Translations under genes and position numbers: made by a program
Notes under the pieces: model-generated
The model's database searches: none
Seen by the model: only the letters and a program-made list of their open reading frames with translations
Told to the model about the DNA's origin: nothing
Source: Diphasiastrum complanatum
Lineage: Eukaryota > Streptophyta > Lycopodiopsida > Lycopodiales > Lycopodiaceae
Assembly: GCA_029204225.1 (NCBI GenBank)
Contig: CM055113.1
Location: 32,990,433 to 33,054,432, forward strand
DNA: 64,000 nucleotides
Direction of reading: 5' to 3'
Part shown: one piece after another, positions 1-12,301 of the stretch
Layout: each line of letters opens with the position of its first letter
How positions within the stretch are numbered: the stretch's first letter is position 1

Positions 1-45
1 GTCGTTCTCCAACTCCCTTCTTCTTCTTCGATTGATATTTCTTCT

Positions 46-2596
46 TCATTTCAATGTTATGTTTCTTTCCTTTTTGGCTTCTTCATGCCTTGAAATCCAC
101 TTTTCCATTTGTCCACAATTACATAATATGAATGTGTCAATTTTCTCTTTTAATTGAGCGTGAACGTCTTTTTTGCACACCATTTCCTTGTGGTACTTCA
201 CTCTTAACACGTTCATCTTCTTCTTCACACCACATTTTTGGACTTGCAGGATGCAATTGTGAGATTATTTCGGTGATATAAAACAAAGATTCCTGTACAA
301 GCCAACTTTCTGCCATGCTACCTTCTGGCCTTGCCTTTTTTCTCACAAAGCCCTTCAAAACTTTCATAAAGTGCTCAAGGTAGAACATCCATCTTGTGTG
401 CACAGGTCCCTGCAATTGATACTTCTTCGACCAAATGCACTAGAAGATGAACTTGTATATCACAAAAAGGGAAGCCTTTGGAAAATCTCTTTCCAACAAA
501 CATACCATTTCGATCATTTGGATTTTCATGGAATCCCAATTCACTATTTTTTATTTCTTTTGAAGAAATCCACCTGCAATATTGACAGTACATTAGGTTT
601 TTAACACATAAAAAAAAAATTGAAATATCACATATTTATACAAGTGCTTAAAAAATATACAAACCTAATCATCGATGACAAATTGTAAAGCGTATTTTGT
701 ACGTCATCATTGAAGAGACCTTGAATAGAAAGTGGAAGTATGAATTGCAACATCTTATGCCAATCATGTGATTTCAATCCACTTAATTTACCATCTTTGG
801 TAAATGACTTGCATAAAGAATGTGCATAGCCTGTTGGAGTTCTCCGATTTATTTTTATGACATGTTTAACATATGAGAGTTGCTCTTTTGCAAGAATCCA
901 CGGCACGCTAGGTAGAATCTCATCTCCACCTTCAGTGTATTGAACAGGTCTTGTCACATCGGCCGCTTGTAGATCTTTACGAGCTGCGGAGTTGTCTTTT
1001 ATGCCAATGATGTGGTTCCATAAGGATTCACCGATGTTCTTGAATATATGCATAGGGTCCAATAGATGGTTTATCAATAAATTCCTCCAATAGGGTAATT
1101 TATGAAAAATAGACAACCGTTTCATACCATCACTGGATTCATTCCATGAAGAATTAACGTCGTGATGTTTAAGCCATTCATCATAGCCATTCCGCTACTC
1201 CCATGCGTGGGGGTGGTGGTGTAGTTAAAGGATTATCTCCTCGCCCTCCAAAAAATCATCTATTCAACTTTCAAAAAGGATGATCAGACGGCAAGTATTT
1301 GCGATGATTTTCGTACACCACTTTTTTTTTAACATATTTGTGCTATGTCGACCCTCCAAAAGTGGTCCACAAATATAACATGCGTTGTAACCCGATGTGG
1401 TTAAACCTGCATAGTTTGTAAACCAAATTAAACATAAGCTTAGTTAAATATACTCAAACATTAAACCCTGAAATGGATTAGATTCATTATATAGATACCT
1501 GAACATTCGCTTAAACCGGGGTAGTCATGCATCATCCACATTAGAATTCCACGAACAACGAAGTTCCATTTTTGTAAAGGTCTCAAGATGTCGTAAGCGT
1601 GAATACCATTCCAAAGAATGCACAATTCATCAAACAAAGGTGCAAGATAGTTCTTGGCCTTGTACTTTCCTGGAATCAATAAAGCCAATAACAAGTGTCT
1701 CATCTTAATACTCAACCATGGAGGTATGTTATAATTAACGAGCACAACTAACCATGTGAACCAAGTTGACGCTTGAATGCTAAAAGGATTTACGCCATCC
1801 ATAGCAAGGCCAAATCTCAAATTACGAGGTTCGTTTTTAAACTCGGGCCATTGGTCTTCAATATGTTTCCATGCAGGTGAATCACTTGGTACTCGCATCA
1901 CATCATCCATAGATCGATTTTTGACATTGACACTTTATCCCCTTGTATGTCATCTCGAAAACGTGAAGCGCTACACACTGGACATTGAAGCTTTTCTGAA
2001 TGCTCACCTCTATATAGAACATGGTCTTCTGGACATGCATGTATTGTGTCATAATCCATTTGAAGCACGATCATCATCTTTTGTGCTTCTTATTGTGTTT
2101 TAGGTATCACATTTTCTTTCGAAAGTATTTGATGCAACAACCTAAAAAAAGAGCAATGTGAGTTGTTAGAAAAGAAAAAAAATTAACTTAATGTAAATAT
2201 GCTATAAAGTATAATAGTTGTGTTATGCATTAAGTACCCGAATAAAGATGTCACGCTACGATCACTCCATTTGTATGTTGCTTGAAGGTTTAGAATAAGA
2301 ATCGATGTAGCTAGTCTTGAAATGGATGCTCCAGGATATAGAGGAGTGTCTGCCTCCTTGCGCAATAGAATCTCGTCTTCATCCATCTCAAATTGTTTGT
2401 GATTTTTGTTTTCATTAGAAAATGCATGCATATCATCATTCTCATTTGTTTCAAAGTAAGATTCAAACATGTTGTGCATTGCTTCATCGTGTTGCACCTC
2501 ATCATCATAATCATTAGAATCAAGTTGATTATTCTCTGTTCCAATTGTGTTTGCCTCTTCAATTTGTTTCATTCTTTGTTTTCTCATGTTTATCAA
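46..2596 (-). pseudogene. CACTA (En/Spm) TNP2-like transposase, broken
   Basis: Consecutive minus-strand pieces give the family order of plant TNP2-like transposases. From the N-terminus: an acidic segment leading to LYPG (2596-2183); a block with PRNLRFGLAMDGVNPF and NIPPWLSIK (1910-1461); a C-rich region with GYNACYICGP and YENHRKYLP (about 1400-1290); then DPMHIFKNIGESLWNHIIGIK and KLSGLKSHDWHKMLQ (1125-628). The C-terminal domain with VHLLVHLVEE, GPVHTRWMFYLEHFMKVLKG and RARPEGSMAE follows (593-137), and a trailing piece lies at 228-46. These enzymes cut and paste DNA. The pieces lie in different frames with stops between them, so the gene is dead or needs splicing that I cannot fully resolve. 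A plausible intron is listed separately. The terminal CACTA repeats were not located, so the element limits are unknown. The family assignment is firm. Confidence 0.88.
574..664 (-). other. Candidate 91-bp intron in the CACTA transposase
   Basis: On the minus strand a donor TAG/GTTTGTA at 665/664 and an acceptor ATTGCAG/GTGG at 574/573 separate two pieces of the transposase. The intervening DNA is AT-rich and stop-laden. The placement fits an old intron, but no transcript is available and the flanking frames are degraded. Confidence 0.45.
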
Positions 2597-3347
2597 AACT
2601 TGACGTTGACTGTAACAAACACAGATGGATCAACTCCGTGGAATGGCATTCGATGTATTGGCTACACACATGAAACAAATTCCATAAGTGACATATGTAG
2701 ATTGACGAAGATTATAATAAAAAACAATCATATAAAATTAACAAACCTTAACGTCTTCCAAATTTGATGGTTGACCTTCTTCTTTTCATCCAAACTTCCA
2801 CAAATGATTTTCAACAATGCGTCTTTCACGCATCTTTTGTCCATCACACTTGAGACATGTGCACCATAATTTATTTTGAAAATAATTTTTCTACGAGAAA
2901 TAAAAATCTTGTATATGTCACTTTAGCACAATATTTTAACTTATAATAACAAAGTTTTTATGAACAAGAAAACATGCATGTTTATTACTTACCCTGTTAA
3001 CTTGAGTATTGTCTTCATCGCTAGACTAATCTGAATGTAATTCATCTCATTGTGATAAACTGCATATATGCACAAGTACAAAACACAAATAACATAAAAT
3101 TATTGTATGATTCTAATGTTTTAATTTTTAGATAGTACTATTCTTATACATTGTCGCTTATATGATTCTTATGCCAATCTTGGTGCAAGCTCGAGCTCTA
3201 CATGCATATCTCTCTTCTTTTGTTAACACAAGTATGAAAGTCCCACTCCAATAAGCATTCAAGTTCTGTAATCGATTTTCTTTTCTACTTCATTTCAATA
3301 TATTAGGGTTTATTGTAATGTATTGTATGTTTATGAATGTAGTAATC

Positions 3348-4348
3348 ATGTCAAGGTCAGGCAGTGGTGAAAGCTCGGGAGACTTTGTCAAAAATTTATA
3401 TGAATCATTAACTCCTGGATAAAAAACACAACTGCAAAATATGCTTAGCCAAGATGAGGGTGGTCCCTCACAAGCGGCCGCGGCTCCCGCCCCCACCGAA
3501 GAGTCATCCACAAATCCTTATTATGACGTGGATCCTCAAGGCAATATAATTGCCAATAAAAAAGGGAGGGTGGTTTTGGACTGACGCTATTCTTTATGCC
3601 AATGCCATTTTGGCAACAGATTATTTAGTAAATGGTCCGAACAACCTGCCGTCGATAAACGACAGGTTATTGGTACCCTTCGTGACGAATTCCAACAAGA
3701 AGAGGAATTCGAGGAGAAGGAAATTCATAAGCATATGAGCTTATGGATTAGGCATCGTCGTGATATGGCACGACGAGCTTATAGGGACGGGCAATCCAAG
3801 CCCTCTTGGTGTTCAAGAAATGATTAGAACCTTGTAAAAGCGGATGAATGAACACCAGATAAATACAAGATTCGAATAGATGTTACGGCCGCTAGGATGC
3901 ATAGGATAGGCAATCCTAGGTTGGGCTCGAGCGGAAAGGCGGGATTGCAAGCAAGCATGGTAAGTGAACTTACACTACTCTTATAGTTTATCTTTGATTT
4001 TATATGCTTTTATTTTTTAATATGCATTATGACTAGTTGCTTCAACGTAGCCCTAAATTAATTTCAACTTCAATCGAATTCATGGATAGTTGGCAGACTA
4101 TGGACATCTGCCAACTAAGGAGGAGTACGAATTTGCCTTCAAGGAATCGTACGACGCATTAGTCAACAAACTAAAGAGCGAGTGTCATCCTCCAAATGTA
4201 AGTACTAGTTTTTGTATTTATACTAATGTGGTTTGTATTTTGACGTCAATTTTATTTAACTTAATACGATCAAGCATTAAATATTAATGTAGTTTGTTTG
4301 CTTGTGTTCATGCAGACTGGACGTCACGACGACGACGAAGTAGATTAG
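3348..4348 (+). pseudogene. Second CACTA-element gene (TNP1/transposase_24-like), degraded
   Basis: A plus-strand coding remnant diverges from the TNP2-like gene. It begins MSRSGSGESSGDFVKNLYE, then runs Q/E-rich into HMSLWIRHRRDMARRAYRDG (about 3730-3790). After a possible intron come DYGHLPTKEEYEFAFKESYD (4097-4197), a donor GTAAGT at 4198, an acceptor at 4314-4315, and a short acidic end (HDDDEVD, stop 4346-4348). The phrase resembling 'PT..E.F...Y' is typical of the accessory proteins of plant CACTA elements, which bind element ends. In-frame stops (for example after LTPG near 3420) and a phase mismatch at the 3960/4097 junction indicate decay. The adjacent transposase supports the call; the sequence alone would be weaker. 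Confidence 0.55.
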
Positions 4349-4740
4349 GTTTATTAGTTGATGTTAGATCTAGAAAGATCCGTGCGACATTAAAGCACCA
4401 ATTCTGTAATACATTAATTCATATTATGAAACTTGAACTACTACTACAATAATCAACACAATTTTTGTAGGAGAATTCGTAGTGGTATTGTTGATGCCAT
4501 GGGAGCTCAATCCTCTAGCGACATAGGAATGCGAGTAGTGTTTCCATCTTCATACATTGGTTCACTGCGTTATATGCATCAGCAATACCAAGATGCTATG
4601 CCATCGTTAGGGAGTTGGTATCTCCCAATTTGTTTATCACGATGACGGTGAACCCAAATGTAGAACAGATCTAGATTCTAATAACAAAGCACGTAGTTTA
4701 CTTGACAAAGGATAAAAAATGAACGCGAACTCAAAACATT
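4349..4740. other. No gene recognised
   Basis: This is AT-rich sequence between the CACTA remnant and the next LTR. No coding homology or RNA gene was seen, and short ORFs here have no recognisable family. Confidence 0.5.
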
Positions 4741-5582
4741 TTATTCATGATCAACCTCGAAGGATTTGCGAACTTTTTCTTGCAGTCAACTCGAAAGATG
4801 CGCGAACGATTTGAGAAACAATTACATGTAGAAGCTCGTGGCTTTCTTGTTGAAGCTCGAAAGATTTGCAAACACAATCTTGTCACGAAATATTCTGTTT
4901 CTTGTTCAAACCTCAGATGTCGCAAAATTGTCGCAAACAATTCGCGAAATCTTCTGGACTGTTCTTCAAACTCACCTATTGCAAAACTGTCGCGAACAGT
5001 TTGTGAAATATTCTATATTTCTTCTTCAAGCTCAAGAATTGTCATTTGTCATGAACAATTTGTGAAAGATGAAAATGTCGTGAAGAGACAAGTGTCGTGA
5101 ACAATTCACGAAACACAAAGCTGAGATGAAGAGATAGACTGTTGCGAATAATTCGCGAACAAAAATTATTTGAACCTGAAAATAGAGCATCTATTTGAAT
5201 GTCAACCGTCGTAAACGGTTAAATATCTACTGTTACAGCATTAAAGGGCCAAAAGACCTGTCCTGTAGCAATATAGATACATGTGCACTACTCGTTGTAA
5301 CACACTCACTTCACTCAATCAGAGACACAACAGCAAGATAAGACAGCAAGAGATGTATATTGATGAATCAGATTCAGAGTTATAAAATTCGTTTTTGATC
5401 AATAGTTTCTTATTGTCTAAATTGTCTTAAGTTGCCTCTTACTTCTGCATATTATTTTCGCACGCATATTCAATTCAAGGAAAACATTGTTCTATCAGTA
5501 CATAGATCAGACACAGTCCCGATTGAAGACACTGATATTAGTTAGATTTATTCAAACTTTCATCGTGTTCTCTTTTCCTACA
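4741..5582 (+). repeat. 5' LTR of a Copia element (left boundary uncertain)
   Basis: The right boundary is set by CA at 5581-5582 followed one base later by the plant initiator-tRNA-Met primer motif. The left end was not found because the partner LTR is not present in recognisable form downstream. The start given is only where the CGAA-rich LTR-like sequence begins. Confidence 0.5.
4929..5160 (+). repeat. Five spaced quasi-palindromes (TCGCGAAYAATTCGCGAA type) in an LTR
   Basis: Five copies of a dyad close to TGTCGCGAACAATTCGCGAA start at 4929, 4988, 5047, 5093 and 5140. Spacing is 59, 59, 46 and 47 bp. Degenerate relatives occur from about 4760 upstream. Each copy reads nearly the same on both strands, and the differences are mostly C/T and G/A. 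The series lies just upstream of the LTR end and primer-binding site, so it sits in the regulatory (U3/R) part of a Copia LTR. Function is not known. Confidence 0.7.
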
Positions 5583-5583
5583 G

Positions 5584-5595
5584 TGGTATCAGAGC
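5584..5595 (+). other. Primer-binding site (tRNA-iMet type)
   Basis: TGGTATCAGAGC is the standard plant Copia primer-binding motif, complementary to the 3' end of initiator tRNA-Met. It lies directly after the LTR end and about 170 bp before the gag start. Partial echoes (GTGTCAGAGTAT, TGATATCAGAAT) follow at 5620-5690. Confidence 0.85.
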
Positions 5596-5762
5596 ATACG
5601 GAATTAAATCTGATATAGTGGTGTCAGAGTATACAGGTTCAAAGCTGATATAGTGATATCAGAATTAATCAGAGTCGATACAGTGGTATCTTCACACCCC
5701 TCTCAGCATTCTCATATATCCATCAGCAAGCCGCTATCTGGAGTGTTTCAAAAAATTAGAAG

Positions 5763-8299
5763 ATGTCATCCATCATTAATATTCAGGCTAAGCTCACTAC
5801 GATTTTGGACCCAGAAGGTTTAAACTACTTGATTTGGAAATTAAAGACTTCACTCTTATTGAAGGGCGAAGGTCTATGGCAATGGGTAGAACCATTTGAG
5901 GAGAAGCCAGTAGCTACTCCTGGCAAAGAACTTTGAGAATGGAGTTTAAAAAATGACAAAGCTATAGCAATTATTGTGTCTTCAGTGCATGACAATATAA
6001 TGCTAGATCTTATATTAATTTTGAACGCAAAGGATTTATGGGAAGAATTGCAAGAATGAGACTCGATCGTAATCAGATCATGTTCTTGGAAGACCAATTA
6101 ACTTACCTACAATGGGACGACAAAGACCTGAACACATTCGTGTGAAAACTTATGAACCGTTTATTTTCTTGCAAAATTCTGGTGTAAAAAATACAATTTC
6201 TAAGGAAAAATAGCTTAGTTATTTTCTTCGAGCACTACCCAGGTCATTTCACACAACAAGAACCTTATTGGCGAAAGATGCGACAATGACACTTCAAAAG
6301 GCAATAGACGGAGTTAAGGAGGAAGTAGAAGCTCGTGAAGGCTATGACAACAATGGTGATTCCGAAAATGCTCTATTTACTCAGAAGAATAAATCTTCTA
6401 AGAAGTTTAAGTTTAAGAGGGAGTCGTCTTAGAAGAATGAGTCTAAGAATGATGAACAACAATTTGGAAATCAACAGAAGAATTCTAGTGATAAGAAGAT
6501 CTGCAACAGATGCAGAAGGTCAGGTCACATAGAAGAAAAGTGTTGGTTAAATCCAAAGATTGAATGCATCCATTGTCATAAGCGGGGTCATGCAACAGTA
6601 GACAATTATCAAAATCCCAGAAACAAAAAAGAGCATAATCGAAGCAAACCTTCAGATTCAAACTATGTCGAAGACAAAGCAGAATGCTCCAAAGCAGCAG
6701 AAGACAATGCAACAAGAAACTCAGCAGCATTGGTTAGTGCTGATCTATGTTGTTCTTCTAATTCAATTCGAGAAGTAGTACTTGATTTGGGAGCCACCTC
6801 ACATTTTGTTTCCTCGAAACAACTTTTGTCTGAGTACAAGAAGACGAACTATTCGAGATTCATTATACTTGGAGACGGTTCTAAATACTTGGTTGATGGA
6901 ACTGGTGTATTATAGCTAGACACGAATCAGGGTGACAAGAAACTGGAGGAAGTTCTCTATGTCCCTACTCTTGATAAAGATCTTCTATATGTACCTAAGA
7001 TAGTTGATATAGGCATGTCAGTAACCTTCACGAAAAACTCTTGTAAATTGTTCGAGGAAGATTCAGATAACTTGGTTGCTAAAGGCAACAAAGAAGAAAA
7101 TTTATATCACATGAACATTCGAACAAGAATCGAACAAGTCAATCAAATTCAGGAATCGACAGATGTACTGTGGCACAAGAGGCTATGTCACATGAACATG
7201 GAAGCCCTGTACCAAGCCAACAAAAGTCAGAGAATTCAAGGAGTCGAAATCAAAAGTAAAGATATTCGAACTACCTGTGAATCCTATCTTAAAGGCAAGA
7301 TGACTAGAACACCTTTCAGTAAGGATGTTTGTAAAGCAACTAAGGTACGTGAAATTGTGCATCCAGATATTTGTGAACCATTTGGAGTATTGTCATTGGG
7401 TGATGCAAAGTACTTCATTACGTTTATTGATGACTTCAGCAAGTTCGTTGTGGTATACTTTATTCATACTAAATCTAAAGCTTTTGAGAAATTCATTGAG
7501 TATACGAATTGGGCTGAGAAGCAGATAGGCAATAAGCTGAAGCAAATTTGCATAGATCGTGGAGGTGAGTACATTTCCAATGAATTCAAGGCTTACTGTA
7601 CTGATCGAGGTATTGTGCATACAAAGACTGCATCATACACACCTCAGCACAATGGAATAGCTAAATGGAAAAATCGTACACTGATGGAAGCTGCAAGGTG
7701 TATGATGGCTCATGCGAAGGCACCAAAACAATTGTGGGCAGAAGCAACGGCTATATCAAATTATCTTCAGAATCGTATTCTGAAATCTCGAATACCAGAT
7801 AAAACTCCTCATGAGATATGGTGGAAGTTGAAGCCAAATCTAGCACATGTTTGGACATTTGGATGCACAGTGTATATGCACATACCAAATAAGCTGAGAA
7901 AGAAACTCGATGAAAAGACAAAACAAGGTTTTCTAGTAGGATTCAAGTTACATTCATCATATTATCGTGTCTATGTACCCTAAACTGGCAAGATAAAAGT
8001 TGTTCGAGATGTTAAATTTGATGAGACAAAATACATAGCAAACAGTGATCTAGTCGGCTATGAAATTCTCAAAAACTATTATGAGCAACCAACGACGACA
8101 GAAGAAAAACAAGCAGAAGATGAAAAAGAGTTACCAAATTCAGAGGGAGGTCAATAAAAGCATTTATGGTCTGAAACAAGCAATCAGACAATGGTATAGA
8201 AAGAAGGACGAAGCACTACGTTCCTTAGGCTTCAAACCTCTATTTGTTGAGTCAAATGTCTATATCAAGCATGTCCAAAATGAAATAATCATTGAGTAA
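5763..8299 (+). pseudogene. Copia gag-pol polyprotein, internally deleted
   Basis: Gag starts at ATG 5763 with a 'LNYLIWKLKTSLLLKGEGLW' block and soon acquires stops. A zinc knuckle CNRCRRSGHIEEKC (about 6500) is followed by a second with its last Cys lost. The protease site reads LDLGATSHF (DSGA expected). The long open stretch 7015-7980 holds the GAG-pre-integrase (LWHKRLCHMNM), a damaged zinc site, and the integrase core (TFIDDFSKF, CIDRGGEYISNEF, YTPQHNGIAKWKNRT). The last segment has Lys where the catalytic Glu of the DDE triad belongs. At 8130-8299 the frame jumps to the late RT region (SIYGLKQAIRQWYRKKDEAL), then ends before the YVDD motif. Most of RT, all of RNase H and the 3' LTR are missing, so the copy cannot be autonomous. 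Confidence 0.9.
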
Positions 8300-9535
8300 A
8301 GTATACAACAACCTACTATTTCGTAGAAGTGCTTACATATGAACAATGGACTCTTAAGTTGCAACTTTGTGAACATGCATAACAATAGTACTTGCCTTTG
8401 ACATTGAAGTAACGTTTGATTGATTATAACACCAATAAAAGACTATGAGTTTTTGTTATGAAATGGCACTACCATTAATTCAATACTTTTGGTGCATTAT
8501 CGATAGCACGTAAGCGGTTTTTTTTACTCAAAAAAGAAGATGGGTAGCTCGCAGGAAATGACCTCTTCTTGTATTCAGGTATGAAACTTCAAAATGCTAC
8601 ATAAACCTGGAAGGTAGTCTCACCTCATGCTACAATATGGTGCCTACATACATGTGGAAGTTCTAATACTACGTAAAATAAAGTCTTTCTTAGCTCTACA
8701 TTCCGTAAAGACTGCTTATACCGCATGGATCTACGTTTAAAATGATGATTTTTTTACTTTCTAAAAGATACAAGTATTTCTTAGAAATAAAACATAAGTA
8801 CAGCAGTTGTGAGTTTTGCTATGAATGTTCTCGGAGTTTGATTTTGACGTGCTTAAATGGCATGGATTTTCCCAAGCCATAAGGTACAAGAACTCCCAAA
8901 CGCTTTGCATGGGATGTTCTTGGGGCTAGTATGGCACGGATCTGCCCTGGTACTTGTACTTTGGTCAAAGTCACATCTCTTTTCACTTGTGTAATAAATA
9001 ATAGCTTCTTACTAATGTTTTTTTATGTGAACTTAATACATCCTTTTTGCTCTTATACTGATCATAATGGCATCTGCCTTGATACGGTTTCGTTAAAGGG
9101 CAAAATGTATTGCTAAATATGAAATGCATGATAGGAAAGATTGGACATATTATTTGTAAATTGCAATCAAGCTGATAGAGTAGTGATCTCGTTTCGGACA
9201 TGGATAACAACTGATGCTCAACTATGACACTTGTCTTTCTCATGTAACTAACTTGTGTGGTTTTGTTGTGTGGAATGGTGGTAGGTAACAGCTGAGTGTC
9301 CTAAAACTTGCTTTGCTTTATGGTACTCTATATTGTAAGACTTTATACAGCTTTGTTTTTATCTGTTATGCTATAAATTGAAGGGTTCAAAGGGTTTGGT
9401 CTTGACTTATCAAGAGGGACTATGTGAAAACTTGTTACTCTCTGTCTCTCATTTGATTTGTTGCATGCTCTGATTACTAGCATATAATTGTAGTCATTTT
9501 CTTCGACCCAAATTAGATTGCAAACCTTTGTCTTT
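8300..9535. other. No gene recognised
   Basis: About 1.2 kb of AT-rich sequence follows the truncated Copia element. It may include its eroded 3' end, but no LTR, polypurine tract or coding homology could be recognised. The short ORFs here have no family signature. Confidence 0.5.
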
Positions 9536-9776
9536 TGTCGTGATATACTTATCTTAATTGTAAGGATATGTAGTATAAAAGATTGTCGTTCTCCAAAATG
9601 ACTTCTGCTTAATATTGTGATTTTAGATGTTTTTAACTCATTTAATGTTCTTGGATTAAAAGGACATTTAGAAGTATCGGCAACCAGTATCACCATCTAG
9701 GATATGGTTTCAAACATACAAAAGCAAAAGATATTGATGCCGACTATTCTCATATCGCCCATGTTGCATTGCATAT
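9536..9776 (-). repeat. LTR copy of a Gypsy element (left member of a direct pair)
   Basis: This block matches 12302-12545 in the same orientation with scattered substitutions and a small gap. The shared blocks read TATACTTATCTTAATTGTAA, GACATTTAGAAGTATCGGCA and CATACAAAAGCAAAAGATAT. On the minus strand it ends in CA at 9537-9536. Its other edge is fused directly into the protease reading frame, so the LTR start and polypurine tract were lost. Confidence 0.75.
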
Positions 9777-12246
9777 CAGTAAGTCCAAGTGCATGTGTCG
9801 TATCTTCTGTCATAATATTAACGCTTGACCCGTAGTCAATTGGTACTTTTTCAATCAAATATCCTGAGATAGAGATGTCAATCTCTGGTGCTCCTAGGTC
9901 TCCAAGGTCAACTGCAAGAAGGGATATCTCAGGTAGAGAAATCTTCTTCTTTCTCCTTGTATGTGATAGACTCTTTAGCTGCTTCCTATAATAGTTGTTG
10001 TCAGATAGCAACTGTTCGAATGTGACATTCGGCCTCAAGGAGCCGATATATGAAACAATGTCATATTGCTTCTTTGTTTGCAGCCTGAAGTCCATAACAA
10101 CATTGGATAGTTTTGAGCTTAATGGAACTTCCTCCTCCTTGTTTTCAAAAGTGACTTTCTTTTGAAGCGGATTAGATTTAAGTTCATCTTTGATTAGAGT
10201 TTTCGCTTCCTCTGCAGCATCCTTCTTAAACAGCTTGGTAGCGTTTCGGTCATAATCAGAATCGTCTTTCAAGTCTTTTTGAGTAATAGACTTGTTCTTC
10301 AACATCTTTGTCGAATGCTTCTGCTTATTCTTCCGAGTCTTAGGTAAACTCTCTTTCGTTGGTTTGGGTGATTTTGAAGTGCTTCAAGTTGAGACTAAAA
10401 TCACTTGGCCAATTGGTATCAGTGGTCAGTAGTGTGTCTTCGTCGGAGCATTCAATTCTCTATACGACTACATCTTCCTGCTTCTTCTTTATCTCTGGTT
10501 TTGCACCTGCTAGAGTCTGGACATATTTGTACATCACCTTCGGCTTTTGAGGCTTTGGGCAGTCTACAACTTGATGTCAATTTGAACATAACAGGACATA
10601 GCCCATAACAGTTGTCTGCCAGCTTCTTTGGTGGTAGACTGATTGGTGCATAAACAGTCTTCTGGTTTGAGCTCACTGTCTGAGTAGGTACAAAGTGCTT
10701 TGGTCCAAATTTTGGTTTGGGTTGCAACGTTGGTGCAGATGATCCTTGAACATAACGGTAGTGCTCTTTTGGATCTGTTTCATAGACATATAAAACATCT
10801 CCATCTGCACTCTCAACATATGAAACTTGTTTAGCTTTAAATTCATGGTTAGAGTGACTTGGTGCTCCAAATCTAGTACACCAGATATTTGGATTGGAAA
10901 AAAGTGCCTTGCCACTTATCCAATACTTCGGATATGTGTATTTTTAAATCTTGCATTTGCCTTGATAGATCTGAGATATTCTTCTTCAAAATCTTGTCAT
11001 TCTTTGTAGGAGGCTTGGACTTCTTTTTAGTCTTTTTCTCCTTCCGGTGGTTCTTATCATCTTCAGAAGAGTTTGAGCTCTTTGTGTTGGAATCGTCACT
11101 GGAAGAAAATGACTCTGAACTATCGGATGAATCATCTTCCGAGCTCGAATTATCAGATGAAGTTCATGATTTCTTCTTTGTCTTCTTGCTGGAACGTTGC
11201 TTCCAAGCAATCTTAGACGTTTCATAGTTCTCTGCTGTTGCAATGACTTCATTCATGGTATTCATGGGTCCTTGTCAGCAGTACCTGTCAATCTTTCTTG
11301 GCAGCCCTACAAGGTATCATTCTATCTGCATTGCAATAAGATAAACACCCACCAATTTTCCAATTAAGTTTTTTACCTTTCGGGTGTACCTTCTCAAAGA
11401 CTTTGTCTCCTTCTTTTGCATAGAGTTCAATCATGCAAGCACTTGGGTAGAGCAACCAATCTCATGAAACTGAGTAAGAAAGGCTTCTCTTAGCAGGTCG
11501 ATCCATTTGGCTATACCAAATTCGGGCTTGTTTCCATAGCAGACCAGAGAATATGCATAGTTTGTCTGCATTTGTTCGCTCACTATTGAAAACAGGAATG
11601 GATTCAAACTAGGAGACGTAGCTATCAGCATCATCCGAAGAAGCTTCCTTGAAGTAATCATACTTGATTTTCGAACTGGAATTGAATTGTGATTGAGATG
11701 TTTTAATTTTTGGTTCAGGATTTGGAACAGTATCAGGGTCTAGGTCTAGATTTGGATCTGCTGACTCGAGATCAAGAACAAGATCTGGATCTGGTTCTGA
11801 CTCAAGATCATGATCAGGGTCCAATTCTAACTCAGGATCTGGATCAAGGTCCGGTTTCGACTCTGGATTTGGATCTGGATTAGGGTCAAGGTCAGGGTCA
11901 GGGTCTAGATCTGGATCTGCTGACTCGGGATCTGGATCTAGTTCTAACTCAGGATCAGGATCAGGGTCTAGTTTTGACTCTGGATCTAAATCTGAATCTG
12001 GATCTAGATCTGAATTTGGATCAGGATTGCCAGCAGTCCCAGGAAGTTCAGGTTTAGGTTTATCGAGTAGGTTATTGAAATAAACTTCAGCTTCTTGATA
12101 GGTGGTAAAAGGGGGTGAGCCACGTTAAAAGGATTGTTGAATTCTTTTGAAAAAGTTCTCACGAAAGTTTCGGTATCTTTCCAAATGCTCAACTCTAGAA
12201 CTGCTTGATCTGCTTTCTGCAATTGGCATTCATCTATAACTGACAA
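9777..12246 (-). pseudogene. Gypsy gag-protease remnant
   Basis: Read on the minus strand from 12246. An N-terminal piece is followed by a long Asp-Pro-rich stretch (11.7-12.05 kb). Next come a retrotransposon-gag block (KWIDLLREAFLTQFHEIG, then KNLIGKLVGVYL; 11.65-11.3 kb), a Ser/Asp-rich then Lys-rich spacer (11.2-11.0 kb), and a degraded zinc knuckle (CYGLC, about 10.6 kb). Last is an open segment, 10305-9777, containing a retropepsin-like site, PIDYGSSVNIMTEDTTHALG. The family's usual D-T/S-G-A is here D-Y-G-S. RT, RNase H and integrase are absent; the protease runs straight into LTR sequence. Several frames and stops mean it is not functional. Confidence 0.8.
11690..12050 (-). repeat. 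Minisatellite encoding Asp-Pro-rich repeats in gag
   Basis: A short degenerate repeat of the type GATCTGGATCTGGTTCTGA (plus strand) runs for about 350 bp. On the minus strand it reads as alternating Asp/Pro/Leu/Glu in the N-terminal part of the Gypsy gag remnant. It looks like replication-slippage expansion inside coding DNA. Confidence 0.75.
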
Positions 12247-12271
12247 ATATCTAAATCCAACAGATTAGCAG

Positions 12272-12289
12272 TCCCCAACAATGGTGCCA
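12272..12289 (-). other. Decayed tRNA-Asp-type primer-binding site
   Basis: The minus strand reads TGGCACCATTGTTGGGGA. From memory of the plant tRNA-Asp 3' end, 14 of 18 bases pair, and all four differences are transitions of the C-to-T/G-to-A type. It sits 12 bp inside the right-hand LTR, exactly where a primer site should be for a minus-strand element. Confidence 0.7.
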
Positions 12290-12301
12290 AAAATAAGCAT
12301 A

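Noticed and set aside
9343-9696. 117-codon minus-strand ORF before the Gypsy LTR
   Set aside because: No recognisable family; it overlaps the LTR and its composition is like the flanks.
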